Part shown: positions 33,667 to 41,722 of the stretch, piece by piece
Layout: each line of letters begins with the position of its first letter
Position numbering within the stretch: position 1 is the stretch's first letter
Source of the DNA: an uncultured Prevotellaceae bacterium
GTDB taxonomy: Bacteria > Bacteroidota > Bacteroidia > Bacteroidales > Muribaculaceae
Assembly (NCBI GenBank): GCA_937898675.1
Contig: CALEJB010000051.1
Span: 1 to 64,000 of the forward strand
DNA length: 64,000 bases
Reading direction: 5' to 3'
The notes under the pieces: generated by a model
The model's database searches: none
What the model was told of the DNA's origin: nothing
What the model saw: the letters and a program-made list of their open reading frames with translations, nothing else
Program-made: the position numbers and the translations under genes

Positions 33667-35247
33667 ATGGCAACCGCTAAAAACCAGAGTTTGGCCCAAA
33701 TGTCGCCGCGACAAAAGATGATTAACCTCATGTACATCATCTTGACGGCCATGCTTGCGCTGAATGTGTCGAGCGACGTGCTCAACGGATTCAGCCAGGT
33801 GGAAGATGGCCTGACGCGGTCGAACCGAACCATCATGGCGCGCAACTTGTCACTGTATGCCCAACTGCAGGCCTTCAACGAGAAGAACCCTGGCAAGGGC
33901 AAGATGTGGCTCGACAAGGCGACCCAGGTGGTGGACGAGACCGACAAACTCTATAACTACATCGATACCCTCAAACTGCAGATTGTCAAGGCTGCCGACG
34001 GTGCTGATGGCGATATCGACCACATCAAGAACCTCGACAACCTGGATGCCGCCGGCCAGATCATGCTCCCGCCCTCGGGCAACAAGGGCAAGGCCCTGAA
34101 GGCGCGCATCGACCAGTATCGCCAGTTTGTGACATCGTTCCTCGAGGATCCCGAGAAGCGCAAGAACCTGGAGGCCGCGCTGTCCACGGTTCCCCACAAG
34201 TCGGCCGACAATGCCAACACCAAGAAGACTTGGGAAGAGAGCATGTTTGACAACATGCCCACCATCGCCGCCGTGACGCTGCTCACCAAGCTGCAAAACG
34301 ACATCCGCTATGCCGAGGGCGAGGTGCTCAACCAGCTGCTCACCAACGTGGACCTGGGCGACCTGCGCGTCAACCTGGTCAACGCCTTTGTCGTCCCCGA
34401 TTCGCGCATCGTGATGCGCGGCACCAAGTACAGTGCCCAGATTGTGCTCGCCGCCATCGACACCACCCAGCGCCCCATCGTCTATGTCAACGGACAGCGC
34501 CTGGGCAACAACAACGGCCTGTATGAGGTGGGCACCGGCAAGGCCGGCACCTATGACTACAGCGGCTGGATCGAGGTCGTTGGCCGTGACGGCAGCGTCA
34601 CGCGGCGCGACTTCAAGTCGAGCTACACCGTCATCGACCCGCTGGCCACCGTCAGCGCCACCATGATGAATGTGCTGTATGCCGGCATCAACAACCCCAT
34701 CAGCATCGCCGTGCCCGGCGTGCCCGAGGGCAGCATCAGCGCCACCATGACCAACGGCTCGCTCACCAAGAGCGGCGACGGCTGGGTGGCCCATCCCTCC
34801 AAGGTGGGCGCCGAGTGCGTCATTACCGTCACCGCCGAGATGGACGGCCAGCGCACCAATGTGGGCAGCACCACCTTCAAGGTGCGCAAGCTGCCCGATC
34901 CCACGCCGTTCATCACCTACAAGGACGCCAACGGCAATGCCGCGCGCTACAAGGGCGGGCGCCCCTTCTCCAAGGCGCTGCTGCTTAACGCTGGAGGCAT
35001 CGACGCCGCCATCGACGACGAGATACTCAACATCGACTACAAGGTGGTGTCGTTTGAGTGCGTCTTCTTTGACTCGATGGGCAACGCCATGCCCGAGCTG
35101 AGCAACGGCTCGCGCTTCTCGGAGCGGCAGCTCAACGCCATGCGCCGCCTGCAACACGGCAAGCGCTTCTACATCTCCCATGTCAAGGCCACCGGCCCCG
35201 ACGGCATCACCCGCGACATCTCGCCGCTCGAGGTCATCGTCAACTGA
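33667..35247 (+). CDS. gldM: Type IX secretion/gliding motor protein GldM
   Basis: The 526-residue protein has a single N-terminal membrane helix (residues ~19-38, MYIILTAMLALNV, after the conserved MSPRQKMINL) and a large periplasmic part of four domains, of which the C-terminal ones have Ig-like folds. It spans the periplasm and transmits torque from GldL to the GldK/GldN ring. Family length is usual. Confidence 0.95.
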   Translation: MATAKNQSLAQMSPRQKMINLMYIILTAMLALNVSSDVLNGFSQVEDGLTRSNRTIMARNLSLYAQLQAFNEKNPGKGKMWLDKATQVVDETDKLYNYIDTLKLQIVKAADGADGDIDHIKNLDNLDAAGQIMLPPSGNKGKALKARIDQYRQFVTSFLEDPEKRKNLEAALSTVPHKSADNANTKKTWEESMFDNMPTIAAVTLLTKLQNDIRYAEGEVLNQLLTNVDLGDLRVNLVNAFVVPDSRIVMRGTKYSAQIVLAAIDTTQRPIVYVNGQRLGNNNGLYEVGTGKAGTYDYSGWIEVVGRDGSVTRRDFKSSYTVIDPLATVSATMMNVLYAGINNPISIAVPGVPEGSISATMTNGSLTKSGDGWVAHPSKVGAECVITVTAEMDGQRTNVGSTTFKVRKLPDPTPFITYKDANGNAARYKGGRPFSKALLLNAGGIDAAIDDEILNIDYKVVSFECVFFDSMGNAMPELSNGSRFSERQLNAMRRLQHGKRFYISHVKATGPDGITRDISPLEVIVN

Positions 35248-35283
35248 CACTAACTTGAACACAACACGAACTAATAAGGATAT

Positions 35284-36447
35284 ATGAAAAGTCTTAGATT
35301 GATCATAGCATTGTTGCTCATCGGGCTCGCCTGCGGCGCCAGCGCCCAGGTGACCAAGCGCACCGACCGTGACAAGAAGAAAGACAAAACCGATGGCGCG
35401 CCCACGATTACCGACCGCCAGCAGTCGTTCTACGAGGTGAGGGAACCCCACGACGCCGACCTGCAGTGGATGAAGGTCGTCTATCGCTGGGTGGACCTGA
35501 CCGTGGGCAAGAATCCCGCGCTGTACTACCCCGAGGAACCCAATGCCGACGGCGAGAACCTGTTCTTCATCATCATGCGCCTGCTGGCCAACGACCAGAT
35601 TGCGGCCTACGAGTACCTGGATGGACGCGAGATGTTTACCGACGAGTTCAAAATCAAGGTGGGCGAACTGCTTGACCGCTTCCACATCTATTATACCGAG
35701 GCTAAGGGCAGCACCGCCAAGAGCCCCAAATACCAGATCGAGCCCGCCGACGTGCCCAGCAACGAGGTGCTGAGCTACTACATCATCGAGAAGTGGGAGT
35801 TTGACACCCGCAGCAACCAGATGCGCGCACGCGTCGAGGCACTGTGCCCCGTGCTGCACCGCATGGACGAGTGGGGCGGCGAGGCCGTGCGCTACCCGAT
35901 GTTCTGGGTCAAGCTCAACGACATTCGGCCCTACATGGCGCAGCAGTACATCTTCACCGACGACGACAACAACCTGGCGCGTTACAGCCTCGATGACTTC
36001 TTCAAGCTGAACATGTACACGGGCGAGATCTACAAGACCAAGAACCTGCGCAACCAGTCGCTGCGCCAGCTCTTCCCCGAGGACAGCGCCTACAAGCACG
36101 CCCAGGACAGCATCGAGGCACGCCTGCGCAGCTTCAACAACGACCTGTGGGTGCCGCCGTTGGATGTGCTCCAGGCACGCGCCGAGGCTGAAGAGAAAGC
36201 CAAGGCCGAAGCCGAGGAGAAGCTGGCCGAGGGCGAAGAGGGCACCGACGCCATAGAGGGCGAGGAGCCTGCCGCCACCGAGGAAAAATCGGTGAAGCGC
36301 ACCACCAAGCGCGGCAGCAAGACATCAAAGGATTCCAGCAAAAAGGAAACCAAGAAGAAGGAGACCAAGAAAAAGAACACCAAGGTCAAGGAGAAGAAGC
36401 AGACTCCCGTCACCGGTGTGCGCTCGGTGCGCAACCGCAAGAAATAA
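35284..36447 (+). CDS. gldN: Type IX secretion/gliding protein GldN with a long charged C-terminal extension
   Basis: The 387-residue protein has a signal peptide (cut near GASAQ) and the GldN core (~30-285): WMKVVYRWVDL, ALYYPEEPNADGENLF, YEYLDGREMFTDEFK, YYIIEKWEFD, MFWVKLNDIRPYM, KTKNLRNQSLRQLF. After residue ~295 comes an acidic Ala/Glu-rich segment, then a Lys/Thr/Ser-rich tail of ~55 residues. This extension is not part of the usual GldN core and is likely disordered. GldN forms the periplasmic ring with GldK. Confidence 0.93.
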   Translation: MKSLRLIIALLLIGLACGASAQVTKRTDRDKKKDKTDGAPTITDRQQSFYEVREPHDADLQWMKVVYRWVDLTVGKNPALYYPEEPNADGENLFFIIMRLLANDQIAAYEYLDGREMFTDEFKIKVGELLDRFHIYYTEAKGSTAKSPKYQIEPADVPSNEVLSYYIIEKWEFDTRSNQMRARVEALCPVLHRMDEWGGEAVRYPMFWVKLNDIRPYMAQQYIFTDDDNNLARYSLDDFFKLNMYTGEIYKTKNLRNQSLRQLFPEDSAYKHAQDSIEARLRSFNNDLWVPPLDVLQARAEAEEKAKAEAEEKLAEGEEGTDAIEGEEPAATEEKSVKRTTKRGSKTSKDSSKKETKKKETKKKNTKVKEKKQTPVTGVRSVRNRKK

Positions 36448-36783
36448 CCGGGAGAAATGCCCCGACGCCACATCACCATCCGCTGCGCCCCCGCCATGGG
36501 AGCGCAGCGGATGCGCTAAAGGAGTGATGCTGTGGCCCTCGCCGCGCGTGGGAAGTGAGCGCTGAAAGCGCGATGTGTGAGCAAAGCGAACTGTAACCGG
36601 GGTTGAGCGAGCCCAGGCGAGCGAGGCCTCGGACAGCGGGCGCTACAGCGAGGGCGGGCTGAAAGTCCGCGATTTGCTCCAGCGCTTTGTGCCTGCCCAT
36701 ACGGGACCTCGCAGGGTTTGGAACAACTGCTATAATATTGCCTTTGATGTTATAGTAATGTGTGCAAGTTTTCGGCGTTTTAT
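36448..36783. other. GC-rich non-coding spacer with hairpin and short degenerate repeats
   Basis: No credible ORF. A strong hairpin (CCGCTGCGC/GCGCAGCGG, 36480-36510) follows gldN and may end its transcript, though no T run follows. The next ~170 bp are dense in short GAGCG/GCGAG and AGCGC words with local inverted repeats (for example GAGCGCT-GAAAGCGC). It looks like a dispersed intergenic repeat of the genome, which one window cannot prove. Confidence 0.4.
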
Positions 36784-36814
36784 TTTGCCGCATGGGATAA
36801 ACTTTATATTTTTG
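36784..36814 (+). promoter_or_regulatory. Promoter of the small acidic lipoprotein gene
   Basis: TTTG (36784-36787), a 19-bp spacer and TATTTTTG (36807-36814) give a textbook Bacteroidetes promoter. The resulting leader is ~140 nt. Confidence 0.65.
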
Positions 36815-36960
36815 CGGCGTGCAATATAACTATTGAACTTGATTGTGGTGCAATGGAAACCTGCCCGATGGCAGTAACTAATAATTAACCGCTAACACAG
36901 GAGTCCGCCGAAAATCCTTACAAGAGTAGGCATCACATTAAAAAAACGTTTTTTATTATT

Positions 36961-37413
36961 ATGAAGAAGTTATTTTCGTTCGCGCTTGTAGCCCTCATGA
37001 CGGGCCTGTTGCTGTGCTCCTGCTCCAAGACCAAGGAGGAGCAGTTCATCGACGACCTCCAGAACCTTGTGAAGAAGGTTGAGAACCTGACCACCGACCA
37101 GCTCTCAAAGGCGATGCAGGGCGAGGAAGACCCGTTTACTGCCGAGGTTAAGAAGATGCAAGAGAAGTATGGCGACCTGGGTGACATGAGCAAGGAAAGT
37201 CTGCAGAAGGCCGGCTTTAACTTCACCGACGAGCAGATTGCGCAGATTGCCGAACTGCAAAAGCAGGCCGAAGAGGCTATTCAGAAGAAGGTGCAGGAGA
37301 TGCTTGGCGGCCTGGGTGAAGCAGCTGGCGCAGCAGCCGGTGAAGCTGCCGAAGACGCTGCCGAAGATGCCGCCGAGGCTATCGAAGACGCAGCCGATGC
37401 TGTTGCAGACTAA
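36961..37413 (+). CDS. Small lipoprotein with Ala/Asp/Glu-rich C-terminal repeat
   Basis: The 150-residue protein has a lipoprotein signal (MKKLFSFALVALMTGLLLCSC; lipobox LLCSC). It then has a predicted alpha-helical body (~30-115) and an acidic, alanine-rich tail from ~118 with repeated AAED/AIED units ending AVAD. The tail would form an amphipathic acidic helix like lipoproteins that line the envelope. No named family. It is monocistronic: own promoter upstream, terminator 33 bp downstream. Confidence 0.7.
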   Translation: MKKLFSFALVALMTGLLLCSCSKTKEEQFIDDLQNLVKKVENLTTDQLSKAMQGEEDPFTAEVKKMQEKYGDLGDMSKESLQKAGFNFTDEQIAQIAELQKQAEEAIQKKVQEMLGGLGEAAGAAAGEAAEDAAEDAAEAIEDAADAVAD

Positions 37414-37445
37414 CCTGACAGCAACACTCGCTTACAAGAAATCTA

Positions 37446-37478
37446 GGATGCCGCCTTGCTGGGCGGCGTCCTTGTTTT
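37446..37478 (+). terminator. Intrinsic terminator of the lipoprotein gene
   Basis: GGATGCCGCC pairs with GGCGGCGTCC around a 6-nt loop and is followed by TTGTTTT. Confidence 0.8.
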
Positions 37479-37544
37479 GGCGGGGTAGGAGTGGCGGACA
37501 GCGGGGGGGGAAGATGGCTGTTGATAAAAAATCGCCGAAAAGTC

Positions 37545-37575
37545 TTGCCCGTTGTGGAATAAATGCTTAACTTTG
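37545..37575 (+). promoter_or_regulatory. rpsU promoter
   Basis: TTG (37545-37547), a 20-bp spacer and TAACTTTG (37568-37575). Transcription should start near 37583, giving a ~180-nt leader before rpsU. Confidence 0.6.
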
Positions 37576-37587
37576 CGGCGCTAAAAA

Positions 37588-37746
37588 ATGAAAGGAGGTT
37601 GTTTAGCCTGCTTTAAGATATTGACAATCAATACATATAACCCGATTACTGCATCGCTCGGCACGTGGCTCGCCGGCGGTGTGCAGGGTATGCCGAGCCG
37701 CAAAATCAATCAAGAAATCAATTATTCACAATACAAAAACAAATAA
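37588..37746 (+). promoter_or_regulatory. rpsU leader with an internal perfect Shine-Dalgarno and a 52-codon upstream ORF
   Basis: ATG AAA GGA GGT at 37588 opens a 52-codon frame ending TAA at 37746, 16 nt before the rpsU ATG. Codons 2-4 are themselves GAAAGGAGGT, a 10-nt complement to the 16S anti-SD. An 8-bp stem (37656-37663 with 37691-37698, GCTCGGCA/TGCCGAGC) lies inside. The rpsU start itself has no SD. In Bacteroidia bS21 helps hide the anti-SD, so a leader that can pair with an exposed anti-SD fits autoregulation; this is inference. Confidence 0.45.
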
Positions 37747-37762
37747 AAACCAAAAACTCATT

Positions 37763-37954
37763 ATGATTATTGTTCAAGTGAAGGAAGGCGACAACATCGA
37801 GCGCGCCCTCAAGAAGTTCAAGCGTAAATATGAAAAGACCGGTATCGTAAAGGAACTGCGCACCCGCCAGGCTTTCCAGAAGCCCAGCGTCATCAATCGC
37901 CGCAAGATGATGAAGGCCGAGTATGTGCAGCAGCTGCGCAACCGTGAGGAGTAA
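37763..37954 (+). CDS. rpsU: Ribosomal protein bS21
   Basis: The 63-residue basic protein MIIVQVKEGDNIERALKKF..., normal bS21 length, sits on the 30S platform next to the 3' end of 16S rRNA. In Bacteroidia it takes part in sequestering the anti-SD. The start at 37763 is set by homology; an in-frame extension to 37679 runs through the leader and is not expected. Followed by a strong terminator, so probably monocistronic. Confidence 0.97.
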   Translation: MIIVQVKEGDNIERALKKFKRKYEKTGIVKELRTRQAFQKPSVINRRKMMKAEYVQQLRNREE

Positions 37955-37996
37955 TACCGCGCTGTAGGACACAATCACGAAAATCCATAAAAATTG

Positions 37997-38037
37997 GACG
38001 GAATCTGACGAGAAATCGCCGATTCCGTCTTTTTTTT
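37997..38037 (+). terminator. rpsU terminator
   Basis: GACGGAATC pairs with GATTCCGTC, followed by eight T. Confidence 0.85.
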
Positions 38038-38046
38038 GCCCAAATA

Positions 38047-38078
38047 TTTGCGTTTTCGGAAAAAACTCCTTAATTTTA
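38047..38078 (+). promoter_or_regulatory. Promoter of the xer-hpf pair
   Basis: TTTG (38047-38050), a 20-bp spacer and TAATTTTA (38071-38078), close to consensus, ~75 bp before the recombinase start. Confidence 0.45.
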
Positions 38079-38155
38079 GCACCGCAAAACGGCCCTTTCT
38101 GCCCCGCGCGGTCCAGGCCTCTGTGACACACGAGAATAGTAAGAACAGCATTGTG

Positions 38156-39055
38156 ATGAACGCGACGATTGAACGATTCCTGCAATACCTGCGCCTGGAG
38201 CGCAACCTGTCCTGGAGGACGGTGGACCTGTACCGCCGCGACCTGGGGCAGTGGGCGTCGTGGATGACCGCCGGCGGCCGTCGGCTGGACTTGCCGGGCG
38301 TGCAGGCGTCCGACGTGCGCGCGTGGCTCATCGAGCGCTCCGCGGCGGGCGACTGCCCGGGCACCCTGCGGCACAAGGTGCAGGCCCTGCGCGCGCTGTA
38401 CCGCTACCTGATGCGGCGCGGCGCGGCGGCGGCCAACCCCGCCGCCGAGGTGGAGCTGGCCAAGCTGGCCAAGCCGTTGCCCAAGCTGGTGCGCGAGACC
38501 ACGGTCAACGCCGCCATCGACGCCGCCATCGACTTGGAGGACTTCACCCAGGTGCGCGACCGGCTGCTGCTGTTGCTGCTTTATGAGACGGGCATCCGCC
38601 TGAGCGAGCTCATTGGGCTGCAGGATGCCGCTGTCGATACCGCCAAGCGCGAGCTCAAGGTGCGCGGCAAGCGCGACAAGGACCGCATCGTCCCCTTTGG
38701 CGACGAGCTGGCCGAGTGGATTGGGCGCTACCGCGGCCTGCGCGGCCAGGCGGAGCCGTCGTGCGGCAACCTGCTGGTCACGCTCAAGGGCCGTCCGCTG
38801 TACCCGTCGCTCGTCTATGGCGTGGTGCACGGCGCGCTGGCCCAGGCCGGCGGCACGGGCAAGCTGAGCCCCCACGTGCTGCGCCACACCTTTGCCAGCG
38901 TGCTGCTCAACAACGGCGCCGAGCTCAACAACGTCAAGGAACTGCTGGGGCACGACAGCCTTGCTGCAACTCAAGTTTACACCCATGTGACACTGAGTGA
39001 ACTACAACATAATTATGAACTTGCCCATCCCAGGGCACTTAACAAAAGGAGGTAA
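38156..39055 (+). CDS. xerC: XerC/XerD-like tyrosine recombinase
   Basis: The 299-residue protein has the usual Xer length and layout: SAM-like N-terminal domain (MNATIERFLQYLRLERNLSW) and catalytic domain with R148 (ETGIRLSEL), K172, H240 and R243 (HVLRHTF), H266 (LLGHDS) and nucleophile Y275 (ATQVYTHV). It resolves chromosome dimers at dif. I start at the ATG at 38156 by homology; the frame is open to 38036. XerC versus XerD cannot be decided by eye. Location between rpsU and hpf/tuf is the standard Bacteroidales order. Confidence 0.9.
   Translation: MNATIERFLQYLRLERNLSWRTVDLYRRDLGQWASWMTAGGRRLDLPGVQASDVRAWLIERSAAGDCPGTLRHKVQALRALYRYLMRRGAAAANPAAEVELAKLAKPLPKLVRETTVNAAIDAAIDLEDFTQVRDRLLLLLLYETGIRLSELIGLQDAAVDTAKRELKVRGKRDKDRIVPFGDELAEWIGRYRGLRGQAEPSCGNLLVTLKGRPLYPSLVYGVVHGALAQAGGTGKLSPHVLRHTFASVLLNNGAELNNVKELLGHDSLAATQVYTHVTLSELQHNYELAHPRALNKRR
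39045..39052 (+). promoter_or_regulatory. Consensus Shine-Dalgarno before hpf
   Basis: AAAGGAGG lies 5 nt before the hpf ATG, just before the xerC stop. Strong SD sites are rare in this window, so its presence is notable. Confidence 0.75.
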
Positions 39056-39057
39056 AT

Positions 39058-39351
39058 ATGGAAATCAAGATCAATGCCATCCATTTCGAAGCAACCGAGA
39101 AATTGAACGACTTCATCAACAAGAAGGTGGAGAAGTTGAGTAAGTATAACGAGGAAATTGGCAACGCCGAGGTCGTCCTCAAGGTGGTAAAGCCCGAGAC
39201 GGCGATGAACAAGGAGGCGTCGGTGCGCCTCAAGGTGCCCCGCGGCGAGGACGTGTTTGCGTCCAAGGTGGCCGACACCTTTGAGGAGGCCATCGACAAC
39301 TGCGTGGACGCGCTCAAGCGCCAGCTCGAGAAGGGCCGCAAGGACAAGTGA
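39058..39351 (+). CDS. hpf: Ribosome hibernation-promoting factor (HPF/YfiA family, short form)
   Basis: The 97-residue protein has the HPF beta-alpha fold (MEIKINAIHFEATEKLNDFINKK..., AEVVLKVVKPE, EASVRLKVPRGEDVFASKVADTFEEAIDNCVDALKRQL) and a basic end. It binds the 30S decoding region to silence ribosomes in stationary phase. Start set by a consensus SD 5 nt upstream; 2 nt after the xerC stop, so co-transcribed. Confidence 0.93.
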   Translation: MEIKINAIHFEATEKLNDFINKKVEKLSKYNEEIGNAEVVLKVVKPETAMNKEASVRLKVPRGEDVFASKVADTFEEAIDNCVDALKRQLEKGRKDK

Positions 39352-39417
39352 CGATACATTATAAATAATAATAGGAAAGCCGCGTCGTTTCCCGTGTCGG
39401 GAGGCACCTGGTGAGCC

Positions 39418-39442
39418 CGGGACCCGCCCACAGCGGGTCCCG
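39418..39442 (+). terminator. Hairpin after hpf, probable terminator
   Basis: CGGGACCCGC pairs perfectly with GCGGGTCCCG around a 5-nt loop; no strong T run follows. The remaining spacer to the first tRNA is AT-rich and holds the tRNA promoter. Confidence 0.5.
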
Positions 39443-39588
39443 TTGCGTGAAAACGGGGCGTGGCGGGTGCTGAAAACGGCAGTGGCGGGTGATTTTTTAT
39501 GCTTGCTTAATCTGTTGATATGATGGGTGTTAAATAGTATCACGGACGGTGCTGTTGAAAAAATATCAAAAAAAAAACTCCAAAAAAG

Positions 39589-39619
39589 TTTGCCAGTATT
39601 AAAATTATATCTACCTTTG
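39589..39619 (+). promoter_or_regulatory. Promoter of the tRNA-tuf operon
   Basis: TTTG (39589-39592), a 19-bp spacer and TACCTTTG (39612-39619), perfect consensus, 46 bp before the first tRNA. Confidence 0.75.
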
Positions 39620-39665
39620 CATCCGCAAACGGGAACACCCCGGTTCTCGAAGCAAGCGTTTAGAT

Positions 39666-39739
39666 GCCTCTTTAGCTCAGTTGGCCAGAGCACGTGATTT
39701 GTAATCTCGGGGTCGTTGGTTCGAATCCGACAAGAGGCT
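39666..39739 (+). tRNA. tRNA-Thr (anticodon TGT)
   Basis: A 74-nt cloverleaf: acceptor GCCTCTT/AAGAGGC with discriminator T, D-arm AGCTCAGTTGG, anticodon loop TTTGTAA, T-loop GGTTCGAATCC. No encoded CCA. First of four tRNAs before tuf. Confidence 0.95.
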
Positions 39740-39753
39740 CAAAAGAAAATCAT

Positions 39754-39836
39754 GGGTAGATTCCAGAGTGGCCAAATGGGGCAGACTGTAAATCTGCTGC
39801 GTCATCGCTTCGGTGGTTCGAATCCATCTCTACCCA
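39754..39836 (+). tRNA. tRNA-Tyr (anticodon GTA)
   Basis: An 83-nt class II tRNA: acceptor GGGTAGA/TCTACCC, discriminator A, anticodon loop CTGTAAA, long variable arm, T-loop GGTTCGAATCC. Confidence 0.95.
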
Positions 39837-39845
39837 CAGTGTTTT

Positions 39846-39918
39846 GCGGAAGTAGCTCAGTTGATAGAGCATCAGCCTTCCAAGCTGAGGGCCGCGGGTT
39901 TGAGCCCCGTCTTCCGCT
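39846..39918 (+). tRNA. tRNA-Gly (anticodon TCC)
   Basis: A 73-nt tRNA: acceptor GCGGAAG/CTTCCGC, discriminator T, anticodon loop CTTCCAA, T-arm GCGGGTTTGAGCCCCGT. Confidence 0.95.
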
Positions 39919-39935
39919 CAAGAACAAAAGATATT

Positions 39936-40007
<72 letters not shown>

Positions 40008-40130
40008 CAAAATTCAGTAAACGCTTCGCCTCTCACTGATTGCGGGTCAAGTTATCACAAGAGGTGGAGTGGTTTACGCAATAAGGTAGAGTAAATATTA
40101 TCATTCAAATTTCAATAACAACAAACAGTT

Positions 40131-41330
40131 ATGGCAAAAGAGCATTTTGAAAGAACAAAACCGCATGTTAACATCGGTACTATCGGTCACGTAGACCACG
40201 GTAAAACCACTTTGACCGCTGCTATCACCACCGTATTGGCAAAGCAGGGTGACATCGACGCTGCAAACGTACGTTCGTTTGACTCGATTGACAACGCTCC
40301 CGAGGAGAAGGAGCGTGGTATCACCATCAACACCGCTCACGTTGAGTACGAGACCGCTAATCGTCACTATGCTCACGTTGACTGCCCGGGCCACGCCGAC
40401 TATGTAAAGAACATGGTTACTGGTGCTGCCCAGATGGACGGTGCTATCGTAGTTGTTGCTGCAACCGACGGCGTTATGCCTCAGACCCGCGAGCACATCC
40501 TGCTCGCCCGTCAGGTGAACGTTCCCCGTCTGGTTATCTTCTTGAACAAGTGTGACTCTCCCGACGTTGACGACGAGATGATCGAGCTCGTTGAGATGGA
40601 CGTGCGCGACCTGCTGGCCGAGTATGAGTTCGACGGTGACAACACCCCCATCATCCGCGGTTCGGCACTGGGTGCCCTGCAGGGCGATGAGAAGTGGGAA
40701 AAGACCGTTCTCGAGCTGATGGCAGCCGTTGACGAGTGGATTCCTCTGCCCCCGCGCGATCGCGACAAGCCCTTCCTGATGCCTATCGAGGACGTCTTCT
40801 CGATCACTGGCCGCGGCACCGTTGCTACTGGCCGTATCGAGACCGGTGTCATCAAGGTGAGCGACGAGGTTCAGATTATGGGTCTGGGCGCCGAGATGAA
40901 GTCGGTTGTTACCGGTGTTGAGATGTTCCGCAAGCTCCTCGACGAGGGCGAGGCTGGTGACAACGTAGGTCTGCTGCTGCGCGGTATTGACTACAAGACC
41001 ATCAAGCGCGGTATGGTTATCTGCCACCCGGGTTGCGTTAAGCCCCACGACCACTTCAAGGCTTCGATCTATGTCCTGAAGAAGGAAGAGGGCGGCCGCC
41101 ACACCCCGTTCCACAACCACTATCGTCCCCAGTTCTACATCCGCACCCTGGATGTTACCGGCGAGATCATGCTGCCGGAGGGTGTCGAGATGGTAATGCC
41201 CGGTGACAACGTCGAGATCGACGTCAAGCTCATCACCCCGGTTGCTTGCAGCGAAGGTCTGCGTTTCGCTATCCGCGAGGGTGGCCGCACCGTAGGTTCG
41301 GGCCAGATCACTGGCATCATCGAGGACTAA
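40131..41330 (+). CDS. tuf: Elongation factor Tu
   Basis: The 399-residue GTPase brings aminoacyl-tRNA to the ribosome. G1 GHVDHGKTT (18-26), G3 DCPGH (~83), G4 NKCD (~138) and G5 SAL (~176) are intact, and domains II and III are complete. Translation starts at MAKEHFERTKPHVN. No SD. Probably co-transcribed with the four upstream tRNAs; a hairpin lies 51 bp after the stop. Confidence 0.99.
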   Translation: MAKEHFERTKPHVNIGTIGHVDHGKTTLTAAITTVLAKQGDIDAANVRSFDSIDNAPEEKERGITINTAHVEYETANRHYAHVDCPGHADYVKNMVTGAAQMDGAIVVVAATDGVMPQTREHILLARQVNVPRLVIFLNKCDSPDVDDEMIELVEMDVRDLLAEYEFDGDNTPIIRGSALGALQGDEKWEKTVLELMAAVDEWIPLPPRDRDKPFLMPIEDVFSITGRGTVATGRIETGVIKVSDEVQIMGLGAEMKSVVTGVEMFRKLLDEGEAGDNVGLLLRGIDYKTIKRGMVICHPGCVKPHDHFKASIYVLKKEEGGRHTPFHNHYRPQFYIRTLDVTGEIMLPEGVEMVMPGDNVEIDVKLITPVACSEGLRFAIREGGRTVGSGQITGIIED

Positions 41331-41381
41331 TCCAAGTCATCAACCAGCCCGCCCCGTGGACAGGGGCAAGGCAAACATTAT

Positions 41382-41416
41382 AAAAGGGTCTGGCTGAAAG
41401 CTGGCCAGACCCTTTT
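41382..41416 (+). terminator. Hairpin between tuf and tRNA-Trp, terminator or processing site
   Basis: AAAAGGGTCTGGC pairs with GCCAGACCCTTTT over 13 bp. It ends tuf mRNA or acts as a processing stem, since tRNA-Trp begins 5 nt later without an obvious promoter. Confidence 0.65.
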
Positions 41417-41421
41417 AATTT

Positions 41422-41494
41422 ACGGGAATAGCTCAGTTGGTAGAGCGACGGTCTCCAAAACCGTAGGTCGTGAGTTCGAGCCTTACTTCCCGTG
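41422..41494 (+). tRNA. tRNA-Trp (anticodon CCA)
   Basis: A 73-nt tRNA: acceptor ACGGGAA/TTCCCGT, discriminator G, anticodon loop CTCCAAA, T-loop AGTTCGAGCC. Conserved position between tuf and secE. Confidence 0.96.
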
Positions 41495-41515
41495 CTGCAA
41501 TAGACGAATAAACAA

Positions 41516-41722
41516 ATGAAGAAGTTTTTTAATAACAGGCTTACGGATATCAAGGAATCTTATAACGAGCTCGTTCATAAGGTTTCTTGGCCCACTAAGA
41601 GTGAACTTGCCAACAGCACTATTGTTGTGATGGTAGCTTCCATCATCGCGGCACTGGTGATTTGGGTAATCGACCTTTGCGTCAACGAAGTGATGCACCT
41701 CGTTTACGGCGTGGCCTCCTGA
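41516..41722 (+). CDS. secE: Preprotein translocase subunit SecE
   Basis: The 68-residue single-membrane-helix protein (helix ~38-58, IVVMVASIIAALVIWVI), with the amphipathic LVHKVSWPTKSEL segment before it, is diagnostic of SecE. It stabilises SecY in the translocon. Short form typical of Bacteroidetes, 21 bp after tRNA-Trp. Confidence 0.95.
   Translation: MKKFFNNRLTDIKESYNELVHKVSWPTKSELANSTIVVMVASIIAALVIWVIDLCVNEVMHLVYGVAS

Noticed and set aside
37503..37510. G8 tract upstream of rpsU
   Set aside because: Not in a coding frame and upstream of the promoter, so no phase-variable gene is attached to it.
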